From Bacteroides sp. (GTDB taxonomy: Bacteria > Bacteroidota > Bacteroidia > Bacteroidales > Bacteroidaceae): a DNA stretch of 51,587 nucleotides. The DNA lies in assembly GCA_019416685.1 (NCBI GenBank), contig DXWV01000097.1:1-51587 (forward strand). The letters are read 5' to 3'. The stretch's first letter is position 1. Each line of letters starts with the position of its first letter. Below, in pieces: positions 41,589 to 49,940 of the stretch. A program made the translations under genes and the position numbers. A model generated the notes under the pieces. That model had not been told where the DNA came from and did no database searches. It saw only the letters and a program-made list of their open reading frames with translations.

Positions 41589-41610
41589 CTACATCTATCT
41601 ATTAATCATT

Positions 41611-41967
41611 TTACTTGTTCAGCTCGATACCTTTATTTTTCAAGGTAATGTTCAGCAATGCTGCATATTTGCTATACTGTTCATTGGTGAGCGTTCTTTT
41701 CATTAATTTCAAGTTTCCGTAAATTGCATTGTGCAATTTTGCTTCTTTATTCTTTTTTGCTGAAGCGGCCCGACCCATTTGTTCTGTGAAATATTCACAG
41801 ATATTAGAAACCTCTTCGCTCTGCATTGAATTCAGATTCAAATATTGACCTAACTTATTTACATTGATGTTACCTTCCCATTTGGTAGTTGTAGGTTGGT
41901 TTCCTGCTGCAAAAGTAGTTGCAACCAGGCAGAGTGCTGCCACTAATGTTAATCCTAATCTTTTCAT
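41611..41967 (-). CDS. Small exported protein, unknown
   Basis: 118 residues with a signal peptide (MKRLGLTLVAALCLVATTFA). The mature part is helical and basic (ANGNQP-type start, then LGQYLNLNSMQSEEVSNICEY and MKRTLTNEQYSKYAALLNITL). The spacing of LNxxQxxxV and LTxEQYxKY recalls Spy/CpxP-like helical hairpins, but I cannot confirm that. It has a leader of ~100 bases with two short direct repeats (CCTAAAAACTAA) and a -7 box at 42078-42071. No operon partner. Confidence 0.75.
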   Translation of the reverse strand: MKRLGLTLVAALCLVATTFAAGNQPTTTKWEGNINVNKLGQYLNLNSMQSEEVSNICEYFTEQMGRAASAKKNKEAKLHNAIYGNLKLMKRTLTNEQYSKYAALLNITLKNKGIELNK

Positions 41968-42070
41968 AATACCTACTTCTTAATTGTTATACCTAAAAAC
42001 TAATCCTAAAAACTAAATCTAATACCTATTGAAAACCGACTTAAGCGCTTAGTCTTTCTTTTTACCTATG

Positions 42071-42078
42071 CAAATATA
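42071..42078 (-). promoter_or_regulatory. Candidate -7 box of the 41967 gene
   Basis: The minus strand reads TATATTTG, a fit to TAnnTTTG. A TTTA about 19 bases upstream is a partial -33 match. The gap 41968-42215 otherwise holds a 20-base inverted repeat at 42137-42156 (TTCTTGAT, 4 bases, ATCAAGAA), which could be an operator or a weak terminator for the LysO genes. Confidence 0.5.
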
Positions 42079-42215
42079 GGCATATGTTTTAGAACATAAA
42101 AATGATTGAGGGATAAAGTGTGTTGTATAACATCATTTCTTGATGTAGATCAAGAATATACTGATAAAAAGAGTGGTATATAGATTGAGTTGTAATCTAA
42201 TTGTAATACGTTTGC

Positions 42216-42818
42216 CTACACGGAGCAGAATAATGTTACAAGAAAAGGTACGCTGAAATCTACTATGAAACCATGAAATATGGAAACGATCACAAATTCT
42301 TTCCCACTATAGCGGGTGATAATGGGAAGGGTAGTATCCATTGTCGTGGCACCACCTACGGAAATAGGAGCGAGACGTCCAAAGTGTCTGACTAGTAATG
42401 GGGCGCAAAGTAAAGCGGTAATTTCGCGTATGATGTTTGATAAGAGTGCGATTGTTCCCAACTCCGGACCTTTATATTCGGTGATAAAGATACTGGAAAG
42501 AGAATAATAACCAAATCCGGCACCTACTGCCATACAATCTGCTGGCGAACGATGGCTCAGAAACAGGCTGACTACAGCACATCCGGCCAAAGTACCCAGT
42601 ATAGTCATTATGGGAAGAAAAACCAGTCGCGGATTGAGCGAACGGAAACTTTTCAGTGTGTTAGGATCATTACCGATGCTGATTCCCACACAAAACATAA
42701 GTGCACACAAGGCGTAATAACTTAGTTTGCTATGGATGAAATCAGATGGAATCAGGTGGTATAAGCCACAAAAGGTACCCAGAATGAAGAATGAGACAAT
42801 GATGAGACTACCTTTCAT
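42216..42818 (-). CDS. lysO: LysO-family exporter, large C-terminal part
   Basis: A 200-residue integral membrane protein with about six hydrophobic helices. It contains the LysO core signatures MFCVGISIGND and ADCMAVGAGFGYYSLSSIFI, then GGATTMDTTLPIITRYSG. It corresponds to the C-terminal two thirds of E. coli LysO (YbjE), which exports lysine. The N-terminal third is encoded by the next gene upstream, overlapping by 4 bases (ATGA), so the two chains are made together. Confidence 0.83.
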   Translation of the reverse strand: MKGSLIIVSFFILGTFCGLYHLIPSDFIHSKLSYYALCALMFCVGISIGNDPNTLKSFRSLNPRLVFLPIMTILGTLAGCAVVSLFLSHRSPADCMAVGAGFGYYSLSSIFITEYKGPELGTIALLSNIIREITALLCAPLLVRHFGRLAPISVGGATTMDTTLPIITRYSGKEFVIVSIFHGFIVDFSVPFLVTLFCSV

Positions 42819-43099
42819 TGTTTTATCTCCTTCCTATACCTTATATATATAAAGTACCACAATGCCCATGCTGCCAATACACTTCCTGCAACGGCGCCCA
42901 GTGTGATGATGATAGCTTCCAGTCCAATGGTATACAATCCTTTGATGATGGTTTCATTTCCTCCTACATCAATACCCAGAAGAAAAAGCAGTAACCATAT
43001 CAATAGTGTGATAACTTTATGAATCCATGAGAGCTTTTTACTGCGTAGCAGATAGCCGGTGAGTATCCCGGTGAGCATTATTCCTATGATAGTGAACAT
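42815..43099 (-). CDS. LysO-family exporter, N-terminal part
   Basis: 94 residues from ATG 43099; the frame extends upstream only to a TTG. Three hydrophobic helices (MFTIIGIMLTGILTGYLL, then LLIWLLLFLLGIDVGG, then IITLGAVAGSVLAAWALWY) match the N-terminal part of LysO. Together with the 200-residue partner the total (294) equals the single-chain protein of E. coli. A -7 box TATCTTTG lies at 43128-43121. Confidence 0.8.
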   Translation of the reverse strand: MFTIIGIMLTGILTGYLLRSKKLSWIHKVITLLIWLLLFLLGIDVGGNETIIKGLYTIGLEAIIITLGAVAGSVLAAWALWYFIYIRYRKEIKQ

Positions 43100-43120
43100 A
43101 TCTTTTACATTATTAGGCTG

Positions 43121-43128
43121 CAAAGATA
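43121..43128 (-). promoter_or_regulatory. -7 box upstream of the split LysO genes
   Basis: The minus strand reads TATCTTTG (fit to TAnnTTTG), 22 bases upstream of the start at 43099. It lies in the 3' flank of the neighbouring lipoprotein gene. No clear -33 element is seen. Confidence 0.5.
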
Positions 43129-43136
43129 CTATTTTC

Positions 43137-43940
43137 TCAGGATGCAGCCAGTATCAGGTTTAATTCCTGACAGATATTTTCTACTATTTCTTTGGTTGCT
43201 ATTGAAAGACATTCGGTCATGGTACGCAGACAAATTTCGTTGGCCTGAACGGAATTTTCGTATCCACGGTCGGGGGCATACTGCCGGTGATGGACGGTAT
43301 AGGTCTTGTCCAGCAGGCAATAGTCTCCTCTTGATAAATATACGGTAATGGATAAGTCGGTATTGGCATCATTGGCACGGTGATTGGGGAAAGTGATGTA
43401 TTCGCCATCGAACCACAGATAACTGCTTTCTTTCAGTTTCACCCCGGAGTAGGTTTCATTATGAAGTATTTTCACTTTCAGGCTTAATGCAGAGTCGGGT
43501 AGGGCAGTTGGAATACTGTCTCCTAATAGTTCTCTGGGCATTCGGCGTGCGTTTTTCCTGATGGGGCGCACAGGAGAAGGTTTCAGGATGAAATTGGGAG
43601 TGTTACATTCGGTCAGCAAAGCCTCGGTGAGAAATTCACGATAAGTTTGTGTCAGCGAACCTTCACCTAACCGGACGTTGAAGCGGTTGGTTTCGTAGAT
43701 ATAGAGGAGTAGAGGAATTGCAAATCCACCTCTCTTTTTTACTGTGGTATAGTAGTCCAGATTGGAGTAGTCAATAAAGTCCAGATATACGGTTCGTTTG
43801 GCTTCTCCTTGATAAGCGGGAGAGGTAAGTTCGTAAAACAGATCGGACTTCATTGGGTTTATCTCCTTCTGCATGCTCCGGCTACTACGGCAGGAACAGA
43901 AGAAAAGGCTGGTCAGGAGTAATAAGTAGATGGTCTTCAT
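43137..43940 (-). CDS. Lipoprotein of the TonB-receptor locus, unknown
   Basis: 267 residues from ATG 43940, which gives a clean lipoprotein signal (MKTIYLLLLTSLFFCSC); the longer frame runs into the upstream gene. The mature protein has RTVYLDFIDYSNLDYYTTVK, a basic PVRPIRKNARRMPRELLGD stretch and a mixed sheet. No family is recognised. It follows the DUF4249 gene by 4 bases and is the last gene of the sigma/FecR/TonB-receptor run, so it is probably part of the same surface complex. Confidence 0.72.
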   Translation of the reverse strand: MKTIYLLLLTSLFFCSCRSSRSMQKEINPMKSDLFYELTSPAYQGEAKRTVYLDFIDYSNLDYYTTVKKRGGFAIPLLLYIYETNRFNVRLGEGSLTQTYREFLTEALLTECNTPNFILKPSPVRPIRKNARRMPRELLGDSIPTALPDSALSLKVKILHNETYSGVKLKESSYLWFDGEYITFPNHRANDANTDLSITVYLSRGDYCLLDKTYTVHHRQYAPDRGYENSVQANEICLRTMTECLSIATKEIVENICQELNLILAAS

Positions 43941-43944
43941 GGCT

Positions 43945-45000
43945 TTAATAGGGATTATATTCGTCATATCTTTCATCGGATATGTTGATTTTTACACTTG
44001 TTTCTGTACTGATACTTACAATGCCAAGCCCTCCATGAACATTGCTGGCAAAAGTGACAGGTTCCATGGTTACGTCATCTGCAAAGTCCGATTCGCTAAG
44101 ATTCAGTGCTTTAAAATACTGAAAATCCGTTTCACTGATACTAAGTATCCGGACGTAAGTATCCAGTGTTTTTCGCGTGACATCGTGGGATTCAAATAGA
44201 TAGGGCCAACTATCTGAACTGGATGGATACACCGTCATTGTATACGATTGTCCGGAGAAGCGGCTATCGTCAAATACCCCATATGTGTTTTGGGCTTGTT
44301 CAAACATGCCGTTTTCATCGTCTTCAGAAGTGGTGGGATGTCCATCTGTCAGGACTACATCCTCACGAGGAAGCATTTGGAAATTTTGCTGTGTAAGCAC
44401 TGTATCTTTTAATGCCAGTCCTCCACTTATTGTGCCATGTCTATACATTGTTGCATACAGTGTATAGCGACGTTCCAGTACGAGGCGATAGTAGTTTTTT
44501 TCATCCTGACGGTCTGAAAAGGTGATACGATAACGAAGTAACCGGTTGTAATAGTTACCATATTCACAGACAAGAGCAGTGGCGGTATCTACTTTTTCTA
44601 TAGGCATTGGTGGTTGTGGCACTACTACTTCTGCCCAGGCATGAAATCCATCCTCTCCGGTTCGAGCATCAATGCGTACTTTGTCTCCCGGATGAAATTT
44701 GGTTGTAATGAGGAATCGTTTCTGGCGTGATACAAAATCTCCGTCGAGTATAGGCATTGCTTTGGGTGTTTCCACTAATACATCGTTTACCCGTACTTCT
44801 ACACTGGCATTGGTGACATCACTTATTACATATTGCCCTGTTTTATTCAGGTAGAGTATATTGTTTGTGCTGTCGGCATTGATCAATGCATTCATAATCA
44901 GTTTGGGTGGACGAGCTGCTTTATTGAAGTCTATTTCATTTTCGCAACTGCAGATGAATATCATTAGCATAAGGAATGGAAGTATATATCTTTTTGTCAT
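43945..45000 (-). CDS. DUF4249 lipoprotein
   Basis: 351 residues from ATG 45000; a TTG frame start at 45009 is unlikely. Lipobox LMIFICSC, then CENEIDFNKAARPPKLIMNALI, a typical DUF4249 start. The protein is rich in beta strands (VEVRVNDVLVET, VRIDARTGEDGFHAWAEVVVP). DUF4249 proteins are usually encoded directly after a TonB-dependent receptor in Bacteroidetes and are thought to sit on the outer surface with it. The gap to the receptor is 5 bases. Confidence 0.85.
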   Translation of the reverse strand: MTKRYILPFLMLMIFICSCENEIDFNKAARPPKLIMNALINADSTNNILYLNKTGQYVISDVTNASVEVRVNDVLVETPKAMPILDGDFVSRQKRFLITTKFHPGDKVRIDARTGEDGFHAWAEVVVPQPPMPIEKVDTATALVCEYGNYYNRLLRYRITFSDRQDEKNYYRLVLERRYTLYATMYRHGTISGGLALKDTVLTQQNFQMLPREDVVLTDGHPTTSEDDENGMFEQAQNTYGVFDDSRFSGQSYTMTVYPSSSDSWPYLFESHDVTRKTLDTYVRILSISETDFQYFKALNLSESDFADDVTMEPVTFASNVHGGLGIVSISTETSVKINISDERYDEYNPY

Positions 45001-45005
45001 AGTAT

Positions 45006-47687
45006 TCAAAATTTATAAGTGTAAGTTACTGAAGGAACACAGGGTAGTAAAGTTAGTTTGGTGATTTTACGTTTTGCAGGTATGTATTGAAGATATACCT
45101 TTCCGTCTTCCTGGTTTTTGATATAAGTAGCATATCCTCCGGAATTGTTACTATATATCATTGTTGGATTCATGGCATTGTAAGCGTTGTAAAGGCTTAT
45201 ATTCCAGGTGCGTACCCCATGTTTGGTCTTTTTGTTAAAGTTCACTCCTATGTTCAATCGGTGACTGGCAGGCAATCTGTAGTTATTGCGTTTCTCTATG
45301 TAATCTTTTTGCTGTATGGGATCCTCTTCCGGACGGATGATGGCAGTAACTTCTTCGGCAATCGTAGCTGTACCGCCTGTAGAGAATATCCATGAAGCAC
45401 CTACATCAATCCGGTTGCTGAACTTATGATTTACCACCAGGCTTAGATTGTGGCGGCGGTCGTATTTATAGGGAAATCGTTCTCCGTTGTTGATACCTCC
45501 TACGGCAAACTTCCGGTCACTTTTAGCCAGTGTGTAGGCTATCCAACCGGTTGTTTTTCCAATCGTTTTTTGTATCATGAACTCTATTCCCATGGAACGT
45601 CCATTGCCCATCTCTACTTTGTTTTCCCATCCGGAAGAAGAACCAAGAAAACTGACTCCTTCCTTATATTCCAGTACGTTATGCATCTGTTTATAATATC
45701 CTTCTACAGAAAATTCCCAACCAGGAAGTCCGGTGTAATAGCTCCCCAATGAATATTGGTGGGCTTGCATTGGCTTTATTTTGCTGGTTACTGGTACCCA
45801 AAGGTCTGTTGGCATAGAGATGGGAGTGGAGGAGAGCAGATGTATGTATTGGCTCATTTTTGTATAAGAGGCTTTTAGGGTGGTATGTCTGGTTAGCTGA
45901 TACCGAGCTGAAACACGTGGCTGAGCCGAGAAATAGTTTCTCTTCTGTACCCGGAACATCGATAAGTGCACCCCGGCATTTATACGTAGCCGCGAGCCTA
46001 TGTCGAAATTATCTTCTATATAGGCGGATACTTCGTGTGCCTGAATTGTACTGTTGGAGATGCTGTTATAGAGGGTATCCTGTTTGGTTATTCCATTCTC
46101 CTTTTCCTGTATTTTAGAAGTAGATACTTCCGGACGGAAATCATGATGGAGATATCCTGCACCAAATTTGATATGATGAGCAGGTGTGGGGTTATAGTCG
46201 AAATCTATCAGATAGCTCCAGTCGCAGATACCCGAGTGATAGTTGGAGTGGTAATTACTTTCACTTATGCTTTCAATGAGATTGGTTTTTGTGTATACTG
46301 TAGAGTTGGCATCCATCCGGTACTTGTTGTAAGCCACGGTGGTGTTACTGAATAGCTTCTGGTTAAATATATAGTTCCAGCGGGCGGTAGCGATGGTGTT
46401 TCCCCAGTTGAGTGAAATCTTATCTTTGTACATTGATGAAGAAGAATCGGTCGTTTTGAAATAATAACTGTCCTTCCCGTTGTAGAAGTTTAGAAACAGG
46501 CGGCTTCTATCGGAGAATTTATGGTTGATTTTAGCATTTATATCGTAGAAGTAGTAGCTTATTTTATCATCTTTCGGCATGAAAGGTTTCGCTATCAGAT
46601 CTATATAAGAACGGCGTGCCGAAATATTGAAGGATGTTTTGTTCCGGATGATTGGCCCTTCCAGTTGGATTTTACTGGAAAGAAGTCCTACGCTGAGCGT
46701 GCCGTGATATTTTTTCATATCCCCGTCATTGCTACGTACATCTACCACAGACGAAAGTCGCCCACCGAAGCGGGCGGGAAAGGAACTCTTGAAAAGTGTT
46801 ACTTTTTTCACCGCTTCCGGCGTAAAAACAGAGAAGAAGCCGAACAGATGATCTACATTGTATACCGGTACACCGTCCAGCAGGATAAGATTCTGGTCCG
46901 GTCCGCCGCCACGTACATACAGTCCGGCAGATCCTTCTACACCTGCCTGTACGCCAGGCATCAGTTGGATGGTTTTCATTACATCGGCCTCTCCCAGAAT
47001 GCTGGGAGTATTCTTGATTTGTGCGATAGGTATTTCTTGAGCTCCCATTTGCGTGGCGGTTATGCCTGTTTCTGCTTTGTCGGATACAATGACTACCTCT
47101 TCCAGCTGGTTGTTGTCTTGCATGAGAACGTTGATCAGAGTGTCTTTACTCAATTCCAGTGTATACTGCCGGGTAGTATATCCAAGATACGAAAAACTTA
47201 GTTCTGTCTTTCCTGCGGGTAAAGTGATGCTATAAAAACCGTAAGGATTGGTAGTAGTGCCTTGCTGTTGACGACTCTCAAGGATGTTAGCACCAATCAG
47301 CGTTTCGGAGGACGCTCCGTCTGTCACATATCCGCTGATAGTGAACTTGCGGCTTACAGGTTTTTGTCTTTTCTTTTGCAAAAGAATGTGCCGTCCGGTT
47401 ATCTGGTATTTTACGGGCTCATCAGCAAATACCAGATCGAGTATCTCCGGTATTGTTTTTTGTTTGGCATCGAGTGTAATGCGGTGGTTAATTTTCACTT
47501 CTTCTCCATAAATGAAAGAGAAGCCGGTGGAGTTTTCTACGCGTTTGACGAACTCTTCCAGTGTGGCATTGCGAATGCTGAACGAAAGTTTTGTTTCAGC
47601 TTTCTGTGCCTGTGTCTGTAATGCGAAAAGAAGTACTCCGCCTATCAGAATCAGGCTTCTTATAAGAGATGTATGTATATGTTTCAT
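45006..47687 (-). CDS. TonB-dependent receptor with STN and carboxypeptidase-like domains
   Basis: 893 residues with a signal peptide (1-27, ending QTQAQ). Residues 35-110 form an STN domain, the part that talks to an inner-membrane FecR in transduction. Residues 115-195 form a carboxypeptidase regulatory-like beta-sandwich (ISGYVTDGASSETLIGANI). A plug domain follows (about 215-330, with GLYVRGGGPDQNLILLDGVPVYN), and then a 22-strand barrel with a C-terminal Phe. A FecR and an ECF sigma gene lie upstream, so transport is probably coupled to transcription. Substrate unknown. An interspersed repeat lies just upstream. Confidence 0.88.
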   Translation of the reverse strand: MKHIHTSLIRSLILIGGVLLFALQTQAQKAETKLSFSIRNATLEEFVKRVENSTGFSFIYGEEVKINHRITLDAKQKTIPEILDLVFADEPVKYQITGRHILLQKKRQKPVSRKFTISGYVTDGASSETLIGANILESRQQQGTTTNPYGFYSITLPAGKTELSFSYLGYTTRQYTLELSKDTLINVLMQDNNQLEEVVIVSDKAETGITATQMGAQEIPIAQIKNTPSILGEADVMKTIQLMPGVQAGVEGSAGLYVRGGGPDQNLILLDGVPVYNVDHLFGFFSVFTPEAVKKVTLFKSSFPARFGGRLSSVVDVRSNDGDMKKYHGTLSVGLLSSKIQLEGPIIRNKTSFNISARRSYIDLIAKPFMPKDDKISYYFYDINAKINHKFSDRSRLFLNFYNGKDSYYFKTTDSSSSMYKDKISLNWGNTIATARWNYIFNQKLFSNTTVAYNKYRMDANSTVYTKTNLIESISESNYHSNYHSGICDWSYLIDFDYNPTPAHHIKFGAGYLHHDFRPEVSTSKIQEKENGITKQDTLYNSISNSTIQAHEVSAYIEDNFDIGSRLRINAGVHLSMFRVQKRNYFSAQPRVSARYQLTRHTTLKASYTKMSQYIHLLSSTPISMPTDLWVPVTSKIKPMQAHQYSLGSYYTGLPGWEFSVEGYYKQMHNVLEYKEGVSFLGSSSGWENKVEMGNGRSMGIEFMIQKTIGKTTGWIAYTLAKSDRKFAVGGINNGERFPYKYDRRHNLSLVVNHKFSNRIDVGASWIFSTGGTATIAEEVTAIIRPEEDPIQQKDYIEKRNNYRLPASHRLNIGVNFNKKTKHGVRTWNISLYNAYNAMNPTMIYSNNSGGYATYIKNQEDGKVYLQYIPAKRKITKLTLLPCVPSVTYTYKF

Positions 47688-47709
47688 GATTGATCAGTTT
47701 TGAATGTAT

Positions 47710-47855
47710 TTCACCACAGAGTAACACAGAGTTCCACCGAGTTTAAATCTTTGATGAAACGCGGATGATCGCAGATAAACGCAGATTAAAAGACTGTGGA
47801 TCTTTATTATCTATTTGTTTCCCTTTGCGAAAATCTGCGTTCATCTGCGTTTTAA
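47710..47855. repeat. Interspersed repeat, copy C
   Basis: TTCACCACAGAGTAACACAG ... GAAACGCGGATGATCGCAGA ... TTTGCGAAAATCTGCGTTCA. It fills the 212-base gap between FecR and the TonB receptor. Both orientations of the family are partly present, as in copy B. I see no gene in the gap. Confidence 0.7.
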
Positions 47856-47899
47856 TAAATCATCGCTTGTCGTACCTCCCCGTGTGGGAAACACTCCAA

Positions 47900-48781
47900 C
47901 TATTTTGCATTGATAATTATTCCTTTATCGTTTCGTTTGTACTCAAAGTCTCTTCCTTGTTGTAGCAGATACAGGATTTGTTCCAAGCTTTCTCCGTTAC
48001 TGAATCGTGCTGTAAGATGGTAGTTGTACAATGCTTCATCTTCAATTTTTATTTCTACTCCGAATGAATTACTGAGTTCCCGTACTATTTCCTGTAAAGG
48101 CAGATGATTGAAAATGAATGATCCGCTTCGCCAAGCTATTTCTTCGGTGGCATTTGGGGATGTTTCAAAGGTCAGACTTCCGTTCTCCTTATTATATATA
48201 GCACTTTCATTAGGGCGTAATATAATACGTTCCGGATTGTTGGTAATGGTTACAGCTACAGACCCTTCAAACAGAGTTGTTTTTACTTCCGGATCATTGG
48301 GGTAGGACTCTATGTTGAAATGAGTACCTAACACTTGTACTCTGACAGCTTCGGCCCGTACGATGAACGGATGTTCCGCGTTCTTACTTACCTCAAAGTA
48401 GCCTTCACCATCCAGTGTTACCTCGCGTCGTTTTCCTCGAAAACGTTCTGGGTAGGTTAGTGAAGAGAAGTGGTTGAGTGTCACCTTCGTTCCGTCCGGG
48501 AGCTGTATGCTCTTGCATTCGGCAAGAGTGGAGACGGTTTGCATGTTCGCCGGGCCCATATAGTCATATACCAGCCAGCTCATCACGCAAAGTAAGATAA
48601 CTGTTGCCGCTGCTGAGAATATTCGTATACTCCTTATTCCGGAAATACGTTTATTGGGCGGCGGCAATCGTTTTACCAACAGCTTGTAACTCTCTTCTGC
48701 AGAGAACCGTCCTCTTGGAGAACGAGTAGAGGCTATGAGGCTTTCGAGTATTTTCTCAGCTTCTGTTTCTGTATATTTCAT
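47900..48781 (-). CDS. FecR-family anti-sigma factor
   Basis: 293 residues from ATG 48781, which gives the usual start MKYTETEAEKILESL; a longer frame begins at 48838. N-terminal cytoplasmic sigma-binding part, a membrane helix (about residues 70-90 of the longer form) and the periplasmic FecR domain (about 110-205) with IQLPDGTKVTLNHFSSLTYP, then REVTLDGEGYFEV. A C-terminal DUF4974-like part (IKIEDEALYNYHLTARFSN) follows. It would hold the ECF sigma factor until the TonB receptor is engaged. Confidence 0.87.
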   Translation of the reverse strand: MKYTETEAEKILESLIASTRSPRGRFSAEESYKLLVKRLPPPNKRISGIRSIRIFSAAATVILLCVMSWLVYDYMGPANMQTVSTLAECKSIQLPDGTKVTLNHFSSLTYPERFRGKRREVTLDGEGYFEVSKNAEHPFIVRAEAVRVQVLGTHFNIESYPNDPEVKTTLFEGSVAVTITNNPERIILRPNESAIYNKENGSLTFETSPNATEEIAWRSGSFIFNHLPLQEIVRELSNSFGVEIKIEDEALYNYHLTARFSNGESLEQILYLLQQGRDFEYKRNDKGIIINAK

Positions 48782-48851
48782 TCTGTTTTGAATATAATAT
48801 GCCAAATACCTTAATATTGCCTGGCGTACTTCTCTCATGCGGGAAGTACCT

Positions 48852-49277
48852 TTATTTGGACATTAGCTTGATGGCCAATTTGGATGTTTGCCCACCTTTC
48901 CACAATGGTGTACAACTTATCTGGATAACTTGCCCTTTTATAACCTTCTTTGGAGAGAGCATGATGGTTGTCGTTGCTTCTTTCTTTCCGGCTTTTATAG
49001 TCAACCGGTCGTTGGTCAGCTTATAAATCGTACCTATCCCTGGTATGTTGGACTGGTGAATATTTAGTTTGACTTCTCTGTCTTCTTTCTTTTTATCAAC
49101 GGCGATTACTTTTACTTCCAGTTTTTCTTCTTGATTGGCCGGGTTGTAATAATAGGTTTGTGTTGAATGCTCAAACCCTACATAGTCTGTAGGATAATCT
49201 TTTTTCTTGTTGTCGCATGCCAGCAACAAGAGGCTTGCCAACAGTGTCATGGCTGCCTGAGAATAGAATATTTTCAT
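48852..49277 (-). CDS. Small lipoprotein between sigma factor and FecR genes, unknown
   Basis: 141 residues with a lipobox LLLLAC (Cys about 21). The mature part is one beta-sandwich-like domain (DYVGFEHSTQTYYYNPANQE, then DREVKLNIHQSNIPGIGTIY and ATTTIMLSPKKVIKGQVIQI). This resembles the strand pattern of DUF4843/Calx-beta-like domains. Its place between the sigma and FecR genes is unusual, because these two normally lie next to each other. It may be a surface partner or sensor of the same system. Confidence 0.68.
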   Translation of the reverse strand: MKIFYSQAAMTLLASLLLLACDNKKKDYPTDYVGFEHSTQTYYYNPANQEEKLEVKVIAVDKKKEDREVKLNIHQSNIPGIGTIYKLTNDRLTIKAGKKEATTTIMLSPKKVIKGQVIQISCTPLWKGGQTSKLAIKLMSK

Positions 49278-49366
49278 ACGTCAGTCTATTTTTGATTAAA
49301 AACATTATTCACTCATAAAGACAGGCGTCTTTGACGGATTCCCTACGCTACTCTGGTGAATAAATG

Positions 49367-49924
49367 TTAATCTATCTCGGCACGTGTGATCATCTCTTTG
49401 AGGCGTCCGGTTGCTTTCTGCAGCTGGGCGTCTACAGTTTTGGTGCTGATACCCAATTCTTCTGCCACCTGAGCATAACTTTGTTTCTCTTCACGTATGC
49501 GTATAAACACTTCCCGGCAGCGTTGAGGCAGGCGATCCAGTGCTTTCACATAACGGGCAAAAAGCTCTTCGCCGATCATTTCTTCTTCAGGCGAACGGGA
49601 AGCACCTTCCGTTTCGTCGGGTAGTTCATTGCTCGTGAGAGTATCCCGTCTCATCTCCTTCTCCAGGTAATTGAGGGATGCATTTTTGACAAGGATAAAG
49701 CAATAGTCTTCAATGTTTCTCACTTCGGGCAATGTGTTGCGTTGTTCCCAAAGTTTTAGAAACACATCGAGCACAATCTCCTGTGCCCACTCTTCCCGCT
49801 TCACGTAATAATAGGCAATGCGGAACAGGCGGTCGTACGTCAGGTCATAAAAACGGCGGAAGGCGGTTTGAGAACTCCATTCCTTCATCTGCCGTAGTAG
49901 TTTTCGTACTTCTGATTCGGTCAT
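49367..49924 (-). CDS. ECF sigma factor (FecI-like)
   Basis: 185 residues. Region 2: AFRRFYDLTYDRLFRIAYYYVK ... AQEIVLDVFLKLWEQR (about 20-75). Region 4: LPQRCREVFIRIREEKQSYAQVAEELGISTKTVD (about 132-165). It should direct transcription of the downstream receptor locus when released by FecR. The start codon lies 16 bases after the stop of hemW, so the sigma gene may be co-transcribed with it. Confidence 0.87.
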   Translation of the reverse strand: MTESEVRKLLRQMKEWSSQTAFRRFYDLTYDRLFRIAYYYVKREEWAQEIVLDVFLKLWEQRNTLPEVRNIEDYCFILVKNASLNYLEKEMRRDTLTSNELPDETEGASRSPEEEMIGEELFARYVKALDRLPQRCREVFIRIREEKQSYAQVAEELGISTKTVDAQLQKATGRLKEMITRAEID

Positions 49925-49940
49925 GGTGAGAGTCTTTGTG

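Noticed and set aside
42216..43099. Frameshifted LysO gene
   Set aside because: Both parts have their own ATG and a clean ATGA overlap, as expected for a true two-gene form.
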